DNA of 64,000 bases, from positions 708,931 to 772,930 of the forward strand of contig JAMXBD010000638.1 in NCBI GenBank assembly GCA_024138025.1, read 5' to 3'. The notes beneath the pieces were generated by a model. It did not search any database and was not told where the DNA came from. It was given only the letters and a program-made list of their open reading frames with translations. Within the stretch, counting starts at the first letter, position 1. Every line of letters starts with the position of its first letter. The position numbers were made by a program, and so were the translations under genes. This DNA comes from Combretum micranthum. Lineage: Eukaryota > Streptophyta > Magnoliopsida > Myrtales > Combretaceae. This document shows positions 45,187-54,778 of the stretch, piece after piece.

Positions 45187-47771
45187 GAAATTGAGGAGTG
45201 ATTTTTGTGTGATTAAAATAAAAGAAAATTAAAACAAATTGAGGGGAAGAGAGAGGAGGGGCGCCGGCCATGTGGGAGGAGAGGGAGTGATTTATTTTTT
45301 TCTTTTTGAAAAAAAAGATATAATATGTAAGGTAGATGTGATATAAAGTTATGGGAAAGGTAAAAAGTTAAGATTATAGGTTATGTAGAGTGTAAGAATA
45401 GGTGTAAGAAAAAGTAGAGATAAAAGAATAGTGTAGAATAGTAATGAATAGTGTATATGTAAAGTAGATATGACAATTAAAGTACCGGTAGTAAGAAAAT
45501 ACGCGTATAATAGCTATATCTGTTATTTTTACTTACCGAAAAATTACGAAATTGATATTTTTGGAAAAATTATATTTTTACGAGTCTAACGGTGTATTCG
45601 GAATATTTTTACTATTTCGGGCTTCCGGACACGTTTTTCGAGAACTGTGTCTGATCGGATTCGAAGGACATTCGAATTTCGCGAAACTAAAACTTTTATA
45701 AAACCTATGGTTATTACGAACTATTTGAGCTAATTATCCCAACTTCGTTTTTCAGGGCCAAAGAAAACGGCAATGCCGGATTTAGTTTGATACGGCAAAC
45801 TAGGGTTTTGTTGACCTTTAGGGTTTCGTTTGACTTCCGGTTAGGGTTTTGTGCTAAACCGATTCCGAAAATTTAGGGGTTTACAATTTTGGATGTAATA
45901 AAATAAATAGAAAAAAATAATTTGTTGGAAGAGACAGAGGGGGCACCGGTTTTGCTTCATGAGAGAGGGGAAATTGTTTTATTTTATTTTTTTTTTTTGT
46001 GTAATAAAAGAAGTAATGTGTAAAGTTGATGTGAATAAAGTTGTATTGGAAATGTAAAAAGTAAGAAAATAGGTATGTAGGTAGTAAGAAATAGATGTAA
46101 GAAAAAGTATAGATAGGTGAATAGTAACGAATAGTAGAAAAGTACTATGAATAGTAGACTAGACAATTAAAGTACCGGTAGTAATAAAAATACGCGTAAT
46201 AATGCGATATCTATAATTTTTAGCTATCGAAAAATTCTAAAACTGATACTTTTGAAATCCTTGTTTAATTACGAGTCTTTTTGTTAACGAAATATTTTTA
46301 ATATTCTGAGCTCAGGGATATGCTTTTCGAGAATTGATCCCGTTTGAGTATGAAGGACACTCGAAATTCGCAAATCTGATATTTTTATGTTACCCTATAT
46401 TATTACAAACTATATTAAGCTATTGGCTTAATTTCGTTTTCTAGGGTTTGAAAACTCGGGATTGCCGGATCTTAAACACTAGGGTTCGTTATAGGCTTTG
46501 TTGACTTTAGGGTTCCGGTTTGACTTCTGATTTCGTTGAGATATTCGTAAGATGGTATAATTTTCGAGTTTTGATCGTTTTATATTTTTAGCTCGACATC
46601 TTTGGTTCATCTTATTTTATTTGTGATTATTTAATAGTTTTTAGTTCTCGGGATCGTTTAACCGAGTCTAGGTTTATGAGTTGACTCAGTTTGACTTTTG
46701 GTGAAAATTGAAAATTGTGATTCTAAAATTTTACCGAAGGATTTAAGATTTTATCATTTAAGCGGTATTTGGATCTATCGTTTTGATTTGCGTTTTAGGA
46801 ATTGGGTAGATGATTTAATTAGCGTACGGACGTTGATTAAACCGGTAGTTGGACTTTATATTTTGTTTCAAGGGTTCTCGTTTTCTCAAGATTGAGAAAA
46901 CTCATTTTTGATCTTATTTGGAATTAAGTTTTAACTTGATTCGATTTTTAGGGTTTCGTTTCCGGTGTTTTGACTTGGTCTAGAATTTGGTTTTATCTTG
47001 AGTCGATTTTCGGGATTTAAATTTTTTATATTAGACTTCTAGGATTATTTTTAAGAATTATGAAATTTTCGAGGATTTACAGATTGTAAGTAAATTTTTG
47101 TTCTAGTATAGCACTTGATATGTATGACATTCTATGATCACCTTAAATTTGATAATAATATGCTATGATATTTTGAATAAATTGATTCATGCATACCACG
47201 AAATGAGTCACATTGCATGGGGTTATTATCCTTGGGTGAAAAGGATAGTAGTACGATCGAAAGCAACACTTAGCAGTTATGATCGAAAGTGATTGCTTGG
47301 TAACATGAAATCAAACCAATGCTTGGCGGAAATCCGGAGGCATGACTCAAACCGAGTAAACTTTATATGCTTGGTGGTAATGATCGAAAGTATAACTTAA
47401 TTAAAACTACTCGTTTTGAGATTATACATCACCAAACCCCGAATGGAAGGCGTAAATCCATTTAACATATAGTTCCCAGAAAACTATATGTCTTGCTTGC
47501 TCACGTGTATGTTGCATTTTACTTGATTGCTTAAATAACTTGTTCAAAATTTCTACTACACAAGATTTTCCTTATGGAAATAATTCTCACTAAGCCTATT
47601 AGGTTATTACCTTATATATATCTTTTGCAGTTTACCTATTTGTAGTTGAGGCCACGTGGACCCTGCAACTAGGTATTATCCATTTTGGTTAAGAAATCTT
47701 AGATGAAATTTAGTTTTAGTTTAGATATAGATTTCGTAGAAAATTCTTGTAATAGAATATAGTTATTTTGG

Positions 47772-47787
47772 TAGGGGAATGCCCCTA
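47772..47787 (+). other. LTR terminal hairpin
   Basis: TAGGGGAATGCCCCTA has a 6-bp perfect stem and lies about 230 nt before the LTR end. Confidence 0.6.
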
Positions 47788-48014
47788 AGACTTGTAAGAC
47801 AGTATTACGAATGAATAAATATTATGAATCATTTTTTTCATTTGTTATTATATCTTCTTAAGCTTTATAATTCCATGTATGGTCCTCTAAATTTTTGAGA
47901 GCATGCCTTACACTAAATACCAAAGCTTCTAGGAATGACTAAGATTGTCATACTTAAACTTTAATATAAAGTATGGAGGATTATTAAGTTTAGGGTACTC
48001 CTTGGGGCGTGACA

Positions 48015-48397
48015 ACTACGTATTGTCTAATCTCGATTAGCGGGTACATAGGCATCTCCGAAACAACATGAAAAATGAAAAAAAAAATTGTGAATATTGA
48101 ATTGATTTATTGTTTATTATAAAATATTGTTTAGATTTGTAAATTTTAATGATAAACTATAAATACCATAGTATGTACATTAGTAATTTTTTCTTTTGAG
48201 CATTAAAAAATTTTAATTTAAGGATTTCAAATGGTAACCATATGGTTATGATAGGATAGCTCCCGAATCCAAAAGTCTTTGGTTTATCAAATTGGTTTTA
48301 AAATCAATTTTTTCACAGACTAGTGCTTAAGTTAGGATCAACCAACCCATTGATCCTAACTTATAAATTTTCCTGACATCAAACGAGTGGCGACTCC
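48015..48397 (+). mobile_element. Ogre/Tat-like LTR end with tRNA-Arg-type PBS, fragment
   Basis: The plus strand carries TACGTATTGTCTAATCTCGA followed by TTAGCGGGTACATAGGCATC, the same motif found inverted inside the Ogre-like LTR at about 49765-49815. It ends at ACGAG|TGGCGACTCC (48388-48397), which matches the first ten bases of the Ogre-type tRNA-Arg primer site. It begins abruptly at the end of the split LTR. Confidence 0.5.
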
Positions 48398-48539
48398 AAA
48401 ATGTTTTTTTAAAAATTAAATTTCTTTTAAATCCTAGTCGAGGATCTGTATTAAATGGGTTCGAATTTAATACGAATCGGATTAAAAGAAATGAAACCAG
48501 AAATGAAAAAATCCAGGCTCAACATCTTGTTTTTGAAAT

Positions 48540-48960
48540 TATCAGGACTTCCAAACCAATTCATCATGAAAGACAACCTGATATAGTGTTCATTGTAGTC
48601 TTTCATAGAGTCAATTATTGGTCTCTCTTTACCATTAAGAAGTCTGAGATGATATGGGTCGGGCCACGGGCAAGGTCGGGAACATAAATCCCTTCTGAGG
48701 TTGGTGGAGCTTGTAATAACCTGGCATATTCTTCAATGGTTGGGCTTAGGACACACTAGCATAAACGAAAAGTTGCTTCTTTTGGTTCCTATAAATGTGT
48801 AAGGGCCTAGAACATGGTGAAAAGAACCTAAACTCTTGGTAAGGACAGAATTTGGCCTAGCCTATCCTTAATGAATGACTACTGTACTGGGTTGAACTAA
48901 CCATCCATCAATTCAATAGGGGCATCGGATCCTTGAAAGCTTCAACACGGTGCTCCTTAA
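48540..48960 (-). pseudogene. Decayed Ogre/Tat ORF1-like (PMD-like) fragment
   Basis: On the minus strand 48749-48617 reads LSPTIEEYARLLQAPPTSEG, then IYVPDLARGPTHIISDFLMV and KRDQ before TAA. After a frame change it continues with DSMKDYNEHYIRLSFMMNWF. The PT-EEY--LL core followed by a Pro/Gly-rich loop recalls the plant-mobile-domain-like ORF1 of Ogre elements. Family assignment is from pattern memory, not a search. It lies on the same strand as, and inside, the Ogre-like PBS and LTR at 49576-51334, as expected for ORF1. Confidence 0.55.
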
Positions 48961-49575
48961 TGAGGCAGGACCATAAGTTGATGCTTGAAGTGGAAGACAT
49001 CATTTCCTGGGGAATTGGCGTTTACATCATATACAAACAAACTATACTACCATTTACAAAGCAAAGTTTTTTTTCCTTTTTTTTCCTTTTTTTTTTAATT
49101 TGATTTTTTTATAGAAAAAAGGCAACTCCTTTTGTTTGTTTTTGATTCATCATGAAAATGTAGTCACCATCCCATGATAATGAATGCAAGGTTCGTGGGT
49201 TCTAAAGGTCCCCGAGCTTAGTACCACAGTCAAACTAAACCTAATGAAGGTCATTTCGTGAACAAATGAAAAGCCACAGCCCCTGATCTTACTTGCGACC
49301 TTCCTGCTTAGGATCTAAAGACGACCTAGTTCTGATCGTATTTAACATATATTTTCATAATTCAAATGAACTCCCCCAAAAAAAAAAAGTTACCCTAATT
49401 ATCCATCACAATAGTTTTTTTTTTCCTCTTTTTTTTTGCTGCATCACTTAAAGCAGAAATCATACAACTATTTACAAATTAATAACTAAAGAAAAAATAT
49501 ACAAGAATGAGCAAATAAAGGATAAACTTTAAATTTAAAATTTCTAATTAGCTAGCCCTCTTAAAAAAATAAGCT
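48961..49575 (-). other. Leader region of the Ogre-like element
   Basis: Non-coding sequence with T-rich runs (49070-49100, 49420-49440) lies between the PBS and the ORF1 relic. I see no ORF or structure to report. Confidence 0.45.
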
Positions 49576-49593
49576 TCCCCAGTGAAGTTGCCA
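49576..49593 (-). other. Primer-binding site, tRNA-Arg type
   Basis: The minus strand reads TGGCAACTTCACTGGGGA. Ogre/Tat elements use TGGCGACTC-CTGGGGA; this copy has two or three changes. Confidence 0.65.
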
Positions 49594-49595
49594 AC

Positions 49596-51334
49596 TGGTT
49601 AAGCTGGATTTCTTTTAATTCTTTTATACGAATTAAATAAATAAAGAATTAATTTAATATTGAAAAGCAGACAAGAAATAATTTTTTAGATTTACATTTA
49701 CAATTAATTAATTAATTCAAAATTTCAGATGATGTGATAGAAAAAAATGATTTTTTTAGATTTATGGTCGCACTGGAGGTGTCTACATACCCACTAATCA
49801 GGATCAGACAATATGCAGTTTTTTGAAAAATTTTAATTTGTTGTTAATTTTAGATACTTGAAATTCTTTCATTTTAAGTTTCTTAATTTTTTGAGATTTT
49901 TAGAAATCCAGAATTTTTCAATAGAGCCTAAGCTATCAAATTATTTGTATTTAAAAAAATTAAAAAAAAATTCTAAGTGACAAAAGCTTTCCATGCATAT
50001 TTCCTAGTTTTTATTTTTTTTATCATTTTTTTTCTTTTTTTTAGAAAAAGACTTCTACATATAATAATACATTAACTTACCTGGATCGGGTCAACTTGGA
50101 TATGGAGTGGGTCGGTCGGATCATGTCGAAGTTAGATATGATTGGAACGGATCACCAAGCAAAGTCGAGGCGGCTGGGAGTTCAAAAACCACTAAATCGA
50201 GTGGTTGAGGAGCTAAAATTGCGAAAATGATCAACCTGAGAATGATAAACACTTCTGTGATGGTGGTTTGCTCCAAAAGTGGCTGAGAAGTCTTCAAGCT
50301 TCTACAATGGGAGCCCGAAGGTGGTTTTGAGTTGAGATGATGTTGAAGTCCTAGAATGAACCAAAGGTTCCATAAGTAATCAGACACTCCTAAATCTTCT
50401 ATAACATCCAATTGTCTCGAAAACTTCCATTAAAAACTTTGATTTTGGATTCGAATTAACTTGAATATTTCTGGTGAATCTGAGTTGTGGATCACTGAAA
50501 CAAGGATCTTGGCCCCTATTTTACTAATTAGAGGTCGGGTTGTGGAAAATTCATTAATTTTTCAGAACGAGTGTGCATGACTTCGACATTTCTAGAGCTT
50601 GATTGAACATGTTCATGCAATTTTCGAGTATGAATGATCTTGGAAAAATGTTGGGCGTGATGAATTGAGTCAAATCGTGATGTTGGAAGCCTAATTCGTC
50701 AAAACGAATGAATTGCGAAACTTGAATTTGTGCAAAAAAATGCATGTTCATCCATTTTCAAACTCAGAGTTAAGTACCCAAAGAATTTTTTGAAACCAAA
50801 AATTGATTTATATTTGTAGTATTCCAAGTCCTTCTTTCAGATCCTCATGTTGATTTGATGAAATTCAAAGCAAATTTAGCCAAAAACAGCATTGAAAAAG
50901 GCCACTTGCACACGAAAAAGGGTGATTCCTAGGAAGAAGACGACGCGTACATGGCACGTGCCAGCACGTGTCTCCCACATGCCATATTGAAAAAAATTTT
51001 GATTTTCCTTCTGCGCAATTCGAACTCCGGTCGTACATCTGCGTGTGTGTGTGTGTTTTACAACAGGCCATTGGGTCTGTGCCTCGTTTTCTTTTGTACT
51101 TAAAATGTATTTAAGGCTTCCAGAAATTAGATCTAATTAAATAAACCTAATTTAATTATTTCAAAATAAATTAAATAAAATTTAGTATTATATCAAGCCT
51201 AAAAAATATTTTACAAAATTATTTTTTTTTACTATTTCTTTTTATATTCTCTTTTTGTTTTTAGTATTTGTAATAATTTGTGGGCTTAACATAAAAACTT
51301 TTACTATTAAATGGGGAAAAACGGGGTGTCCACA
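49596..51334 (-). repeat. Ogre/Tat-like 5' LTR (1.7 kb)
   Basis: On the minus strand it starts TGTGGACACCCCGTTTTTCC at 51334 and ends AGCTTAACCA just before the PBS. It contains the motif ATACCCACTAATCAGGATCA near 49787 (plus reading), a CACGTGCCAGCACGTG-like stretch near 50957, and a (GT)n run at 51043-51057. The far end of the element is missing, so no TSD can be matched. It interrupts a PP2A-A pseudogene. Confidence 0.65.
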
Positions 51335-51546
51335 CACGCTCTACCCTACCAACATACAAAATAAAAACCCTTAACTCTTCTGCGAAAGCGAGAATTAATT
51401 CATCATCATCATTATCATTATGCTCACTTGTGAATGAAATCAATTTCTTCCGCGTCCTTTCCTCAGCCAATGCACAAGCAATCATAGAGTTGATTAATTG
51501 AATTTAATCGAAGCTAAATTTCATTCTTCAGCTCATCAATAAGCAT
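51335..51546 (-). pseudogene. PP2A 65-kDa scaffold (A) subunit, 5' fragment, processed-type
   Basis: On the minus strand from ATG at 51546 the sequence reads MLIDELKNEI, a stop, LRLNSINQL, then after a one-base shift ALAEERTRKKLISFTSEHND, DELILAFAEELRVFILYVGR and VE. Plant PP2A scaffold subunits begin with a HEAT repeat of the form LIDELKN-D-QLRLNSIRRL, ALGEERTRKELIPFL, LLAMAEELG-FI-YVGG-E. The match is collinear. The protein scaffolds the catalytic and regulatory subunits of protein phosphatase 2A. This fragment has a stop, a frameshift and Gly-to-Arg changes, and is cut off at 51334 by the Ogre-like LTR. The remaining gene is not in the window. Confidence 0.8.
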
Positions 51547-51567
51547 TTGTTAATTTCTCTCAAAAGA

Positions 51568-53094
51568 TGATTTTGATGATAACAAAAAGACTTAAATGAT
51601 TTCTCACATATTTTGTTTAAGCGTGCAGCATGATATTAATAATGTAAAACTGTATCAGAAAAATAAAAAAAGTTGGACAATGAAACATTTATTCATCAGA
51701 AGTTACTCAGAAGGTTCCAATGAGAATAGCAGGACATTTTTTAGTCATCAGAGGAGCATCAAAGGTTATAAACTCTATGAGAATAATGTTTTTTCATTCA
51801 AATTTAATTTATGAAGACCTAGCTCCAATGTTGAGTATAATTTGGGTATTGCTCAATGTGTTCCACAAAGTTGGTTCAAAATCCACAGGGATTAAAATTC
51901 AAATTAATGTTTGTTTTGGAGTCCATGAACAACACAGTTGAAGTTCATACGGCCTAGAAGTGAAATTCAAATTAACAAACTAATTACATTTGAGTAGAAA
52001 GTTAGTGTGCATAATATGAATGTTTACAAAATACAATTCAGATTTTTATGGAATTGTCCAAAATTTCTGAGTCATATGAAGAACGCGAAGCTGATAAAGC
52101 AATGAACATACCAAGACTGAAGCTTGCAACGAAGGATAAATCCAATCTGATTTTTCAGTATAAGATAAAACATACAACTGTTGGTTATTTGATTTACTCC
52201 TTCTGAAGTTGAAATGTTCGAAGAATATCTCAAGAGTTCAAAATCAAAGTATCAACAGATAGATAACTGAGCTGATATTTCGAGGATTAACACGCATGAA
52301 AATCTGGGACGAGTTCATCCTTTCGCTCTTCTAGCCGTTAGAGTTATTAGAATAAAAAGAAAAATAGAAGACAGAATAGGAGAGGAACACAACGTGATAC
52401 TCAATTTGCTACAGTGATCAAAGCCTTCTACGAGAGAAATTGTCATATTCTATTGTTACTGGTCATTTGAGCAAATAGCTTTGAGGAAATTTAATTTTTA
52501 TTTCCTCTTGATTTGATCTTATAATTTAAGTGTGAGTTGGAGAGTTACAAGTAGGCTTATTGATTGATTGATTGAGAGAAATCAAGCTAAGTGAATTATC
52601 AAATTGGCAAGAACTTCTTGTAACTTTTATTGATTTGATTGGATTGGATAGTGAACACAACCGATGAGAGTAAGTCCTTGGCTTGGAGTTGAAGAGATTG
52701 ACGCTCGAGGCAGAACCTCTATATGTCGATTTGCACTTCTTCTCCTTATCTCTCTTTAATTTCGTGATTTGTGTTTGTTTTTATATGTGTGATATATGCT
52801 CAGAAGGTTAATTCAGAAAGTAAATGCATATAGTTTCTTACTCAGAAGGTTAATGAAGAGTAAATCATTCATATTTTTCTTACTCAGAGAGTTAACAGAA
52901 GTTTCGAAGTGAAGTCTTAAATCACTTTTGATCCGATTTTTGTTTAAAGATTTTATTTGTTAAGATTATTGTTTTAAGAATGTTTTAAAGCCATTTTAGT
53001 TGAATAATCAAGTGGTGTGAAATTTGTTTAAAATTTTGAAAAAAAATTTTATAACCAATTCACCCCCCTCATGGTTATCTTTTCAGGACCAACA
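51568..53094 (+). repeat. SIRE-like Copia 5' LTR
   Basis: The right end is certain: CAGGACCAACA at 53084-53094 is followed by a PBS. The left end is placed at TGATTTTGATGATAACAAAA, an opening common in SIRE-like LTRs; this is tentative. Inside are three diverged repeats of TCAGAAGGTTAAT or TTACTCAGA near 52800-52890. Length about 1.5 kb fits the lineage. Confidence 0.6.
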
Positions 53095-53096
53095 AT

Positions 53097-53107
53097 TGGT
53101 ATCAGAG
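53097..53107 (+). other. Primer-binding site, tRNA-iMet
   Basis: TGGTATCAGAG starts two bases after the LTR end CCAACA. Confidence 0.85.
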
Positions 53108-53143
53108 TAGTGTTCATATACTTTACTTAAGTGATCCTTTCAA

Positions 53144-54778
53144 ATGGCTGAAAACAATATTGCTATCAACCGAGCTCCATATTTTGATGGAACAAATTAT
53201 TTATATTGGAAAAATGCGCATGTCTCCTTATATAAAAGCTAATGACTATGGCTCTTGGTAGGTAATTGCTTTTGGAGACACAAAAGTGACTTTGACTGAT
53301 GATGCCAACTTCACTGATGAGGAACTAAAGCTCATTGAAGAATAATAAGGCTAAGAATCTCTTACTCATCACAATAGCTCCTTCTGAATTTTATTTAATT
53401 TCTTCTTGTGAAACTGCAAAAGACATTTGGGATACCTTGTCCAAAACATAGGAAGGAACTAATACTATTAAGGAAACAAAGATTAATTCTTGTTACAACA
53501 ATATGAATTATTCAAAATTAAACCTGATGAAAAAATAAAAGAAGCTTTTAATCGTTTTACTGCTGTGACAAATGAACTGACCTCTCTTGGAAAGAAAATG
53601 GATGATTCTGATTTAGTCAAGAAGATACTCAGAATATTGCCAAAGTCATGAGATGCTAAAAAGACAGCAATTGAAGAAGCCCAAGACCTGAACAATTTAA
53701 CTCTCAATCAACTAAGGGAGAAATTACTGGCTTATGATTCACACATTAACACAACTGAGGAAGCTGAAGGAAGTTCAAGGGCAATAGCACTCAAAGCAAG
53801 AAAAGCCACAAGTGATGAAACTGACTCCGATGATGACAACATTGAAGAGAGCATCGGCATGCTTGCAAGAAGATTAACCAAGTTCTTTAAAGGTAAGAAA
53901 TATAACAATTTCAATAAAACTAACAAACTTAGTGCAGGAAGGAATTATAAAGAAAAGGAGGAAAAGAAAGAAAGAAAGGAGATCGTGTGTTATGAATGTA
54001 AACAACAAGCCATATCAAATACGAGTGCCCAATCTTGAAAAAGAAAATGAAGAAATTCAAGAAGAAAAGCCGTGCTATGATGGCGATGTAGAGTGATCTC
54101 GATGCATCAGAGAGTGAATCAAAGGATACAAGTGATAATGAAGAGGAAGCAAATTTGTGCTTAATGGCAGCGTCTGAGGTACATTCTGATTCCGATGAAG
54201 AGATTAGTGAAAATGATATGTATTCTGAAATGAAAAAACTACTTAAGGCACTTAAGAAAGCAGATTTGAAAATAACGAAACTAGAAGTTGAAAACAAAGC
54301 TCTCAAGAACGAGAAAGATGTTTTACGACAAACCAACAAACTACTTATTGATGAAAACGATATTTTGAAAAATGACAATGATAAATTATTTGTCAAAACC
54401 GATGGTTTAAAGAAAGAAAATGAAGTTTTGAAAATCGAAATCAAGGATCTAAAAGGTAGAGTTGAAGATCTATCACAGTCTATCAAGAATACGTTCAATA
54501 AATTTAACGAAAGTGATAAAAAGTTGAATATGTTAATTAGTAGTCAAAGACCTTCCTTTATAAAACACGGATTAGGATATGAATCTAGGAGTTCATCAAA
54601 TACTTTGAAAAAGACAATTTTTGTTAAAGAAAATAGAACTGGGAAAACCCAAGCAACTGTTCAAAATGAGAACTGCAAGAACAATCAACAGAAGGTATAG
54701 GTATGCATATAGTAATTTTCCAACACAAAATAATTATAAAAAAGGAAATCAAAGGTTTCATAAACAGCCATATGCATG
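53144..54778 (+). pseudogene. SIRE-like Copia gag with C-terminal coiled coil
   Basis: ATG at 53144 opens MAENNIAINRAPYFDGTNYL, then after a one-base shift MRMSPYIKANDYGSW (UBN2-type Gag core). It continues with ELKLIE, LLLITIAPSEFYLISSCETA, KDIWDTLSKT, the KPDEKIKEAFNRFTAVTNEL block, and LTLNQLREKLLAYD. The knuckle CYECKQ is shifted before HIKYECP, so a CX2CX4HX4C motif is recoverable. From 54155 the frame is open to 54700: acidic CLMAASEVHSDSDEEISEND, then a long Lys/Glu/Leu coiled coil (KKADLKITKLEVENKALKNE onward). At least four shifts and several stops (SW-TAG, KT-TAG, KS-TGA) disable it. Pol is missing; homology ends at 54778. Confidence 0.88.

Larger units (their letters stand above)
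33742..45885 (-). mobile_element. Full-length Gypsy-type element, gag-only with upstream ORFs
   Basis: LTRs at 33742-37433 and 42203-45885 are nearly identical (mostly single-base differences and homopolymer indels). TSD ATTTT lies at 33737-33741 and 45886-45890. On the minus strand: PBS 42183-42195 (perfect iMet type), ORF1, ORF2, an AT-rich intron-like gap, gag with three zinc knuckles, 1.9 kb without ORFs, PPT 37434-37446. The internal region is only 4.77 kb, and I find no protease, RT or integrase frame. This fits non-autonomous gag-only (TR-GAG) retrotransposons, which depend on a partner for enzymes. LTR size, the iMet PBS and the Gag style suggest Gypsy, perhaps chromovirus-related; the extra ORFs recall Tat/Ogre, which however use tRNA-Arg. 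Confidence 0.92.
42203..45885 (-). repeat. 5' LTR of the full-length Gypsy element
   Basis: It is 3683 bp, the partner of 33742-37433. It carries a TATA box (45177-45186), an ATG-free leader ending CTTTAG|GTAAAAG (45061), exon 2 at 43287-43385 (99 nt, acceptor GGTTAG, end ATGGCATC|GTGAGT), exon 3 at 42528-42569 (42 nt, TTTTGCAG before, GTAATCC after), and hairpin 42428-42445. As the 5' copy it would be the active promoter and the source of any spliced leader. Confidence 0.93.
30522..47081 (-). mobile_element. Solo LTR (about 4.4 kb) split by a full-length Gypsy element
   Basis: The plus-strand ends are TGTCACGACCC and GAGGATTTACA. TSD GATTG lies at 30517-30521 and 47082-47086. The LTR is in two parts, 30522-33741 and 45891-47081, separated by the 12.1-kb element and one TSD copy. 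On the minus strand: TATA 33711-33722, a 200-nt ATG-free leader ending TTTAG|GTAAAG at 33497, ACTTGCTCATTTTAACTCGG near 31830, exon 2 at 31638-31704 (67 nt; acceptor TTTTGTCTAG, donor GTGAGT). At the ATG site this copy reads ATA. A GC-rich segment at 31130-31320 replaces the short repeats of the other copies. Confidence 0.92.
27927..48014 (+). mobile_element. Plus-strand LTR (about 3.5 kb) split by nested insertions
   Basis: The left part 27927-30521 starts TGTAAACCCC; the right part 47087-48014 ends GGGGCGTGACA. They join cleanly across the inner solo LTR and its TSD. Order: TATA box 28628-28639, ATG-free leader ending TTTAG|GTAAAC at 28819, TTATGGCCATTTTAAATTGG near 30170, exon 2 at 30290-30386 ending ATGGCAAC|GTAAGT, repeats of GATCGAAAG at 47260-47390, exon 3 at 47631-47672 (42 nt, TTTTGCAG before, GTATTA after), hairpin 47772-47787, and AATAAA near 47815. 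Flanks are ACATA and ACTAC, so no TSD; one side was probably lost by deletion or recombination. Confidence 0.85.

Noticed and set aside
53929..54498. Minus-strand open frame of 189 codons, hydrophobic
   Set aside because: It is the complement of the Lys/Glu-rich Gag coiled coil; long antisense frames are expected there.
54155..54700. Possible host coiled-coil protein
   Set aside because: It continues in frame logic from a Copia Gag knuckle and has the acidic CLMA-type linker of SIRE-like Gag, so it belongs to the retroelement.
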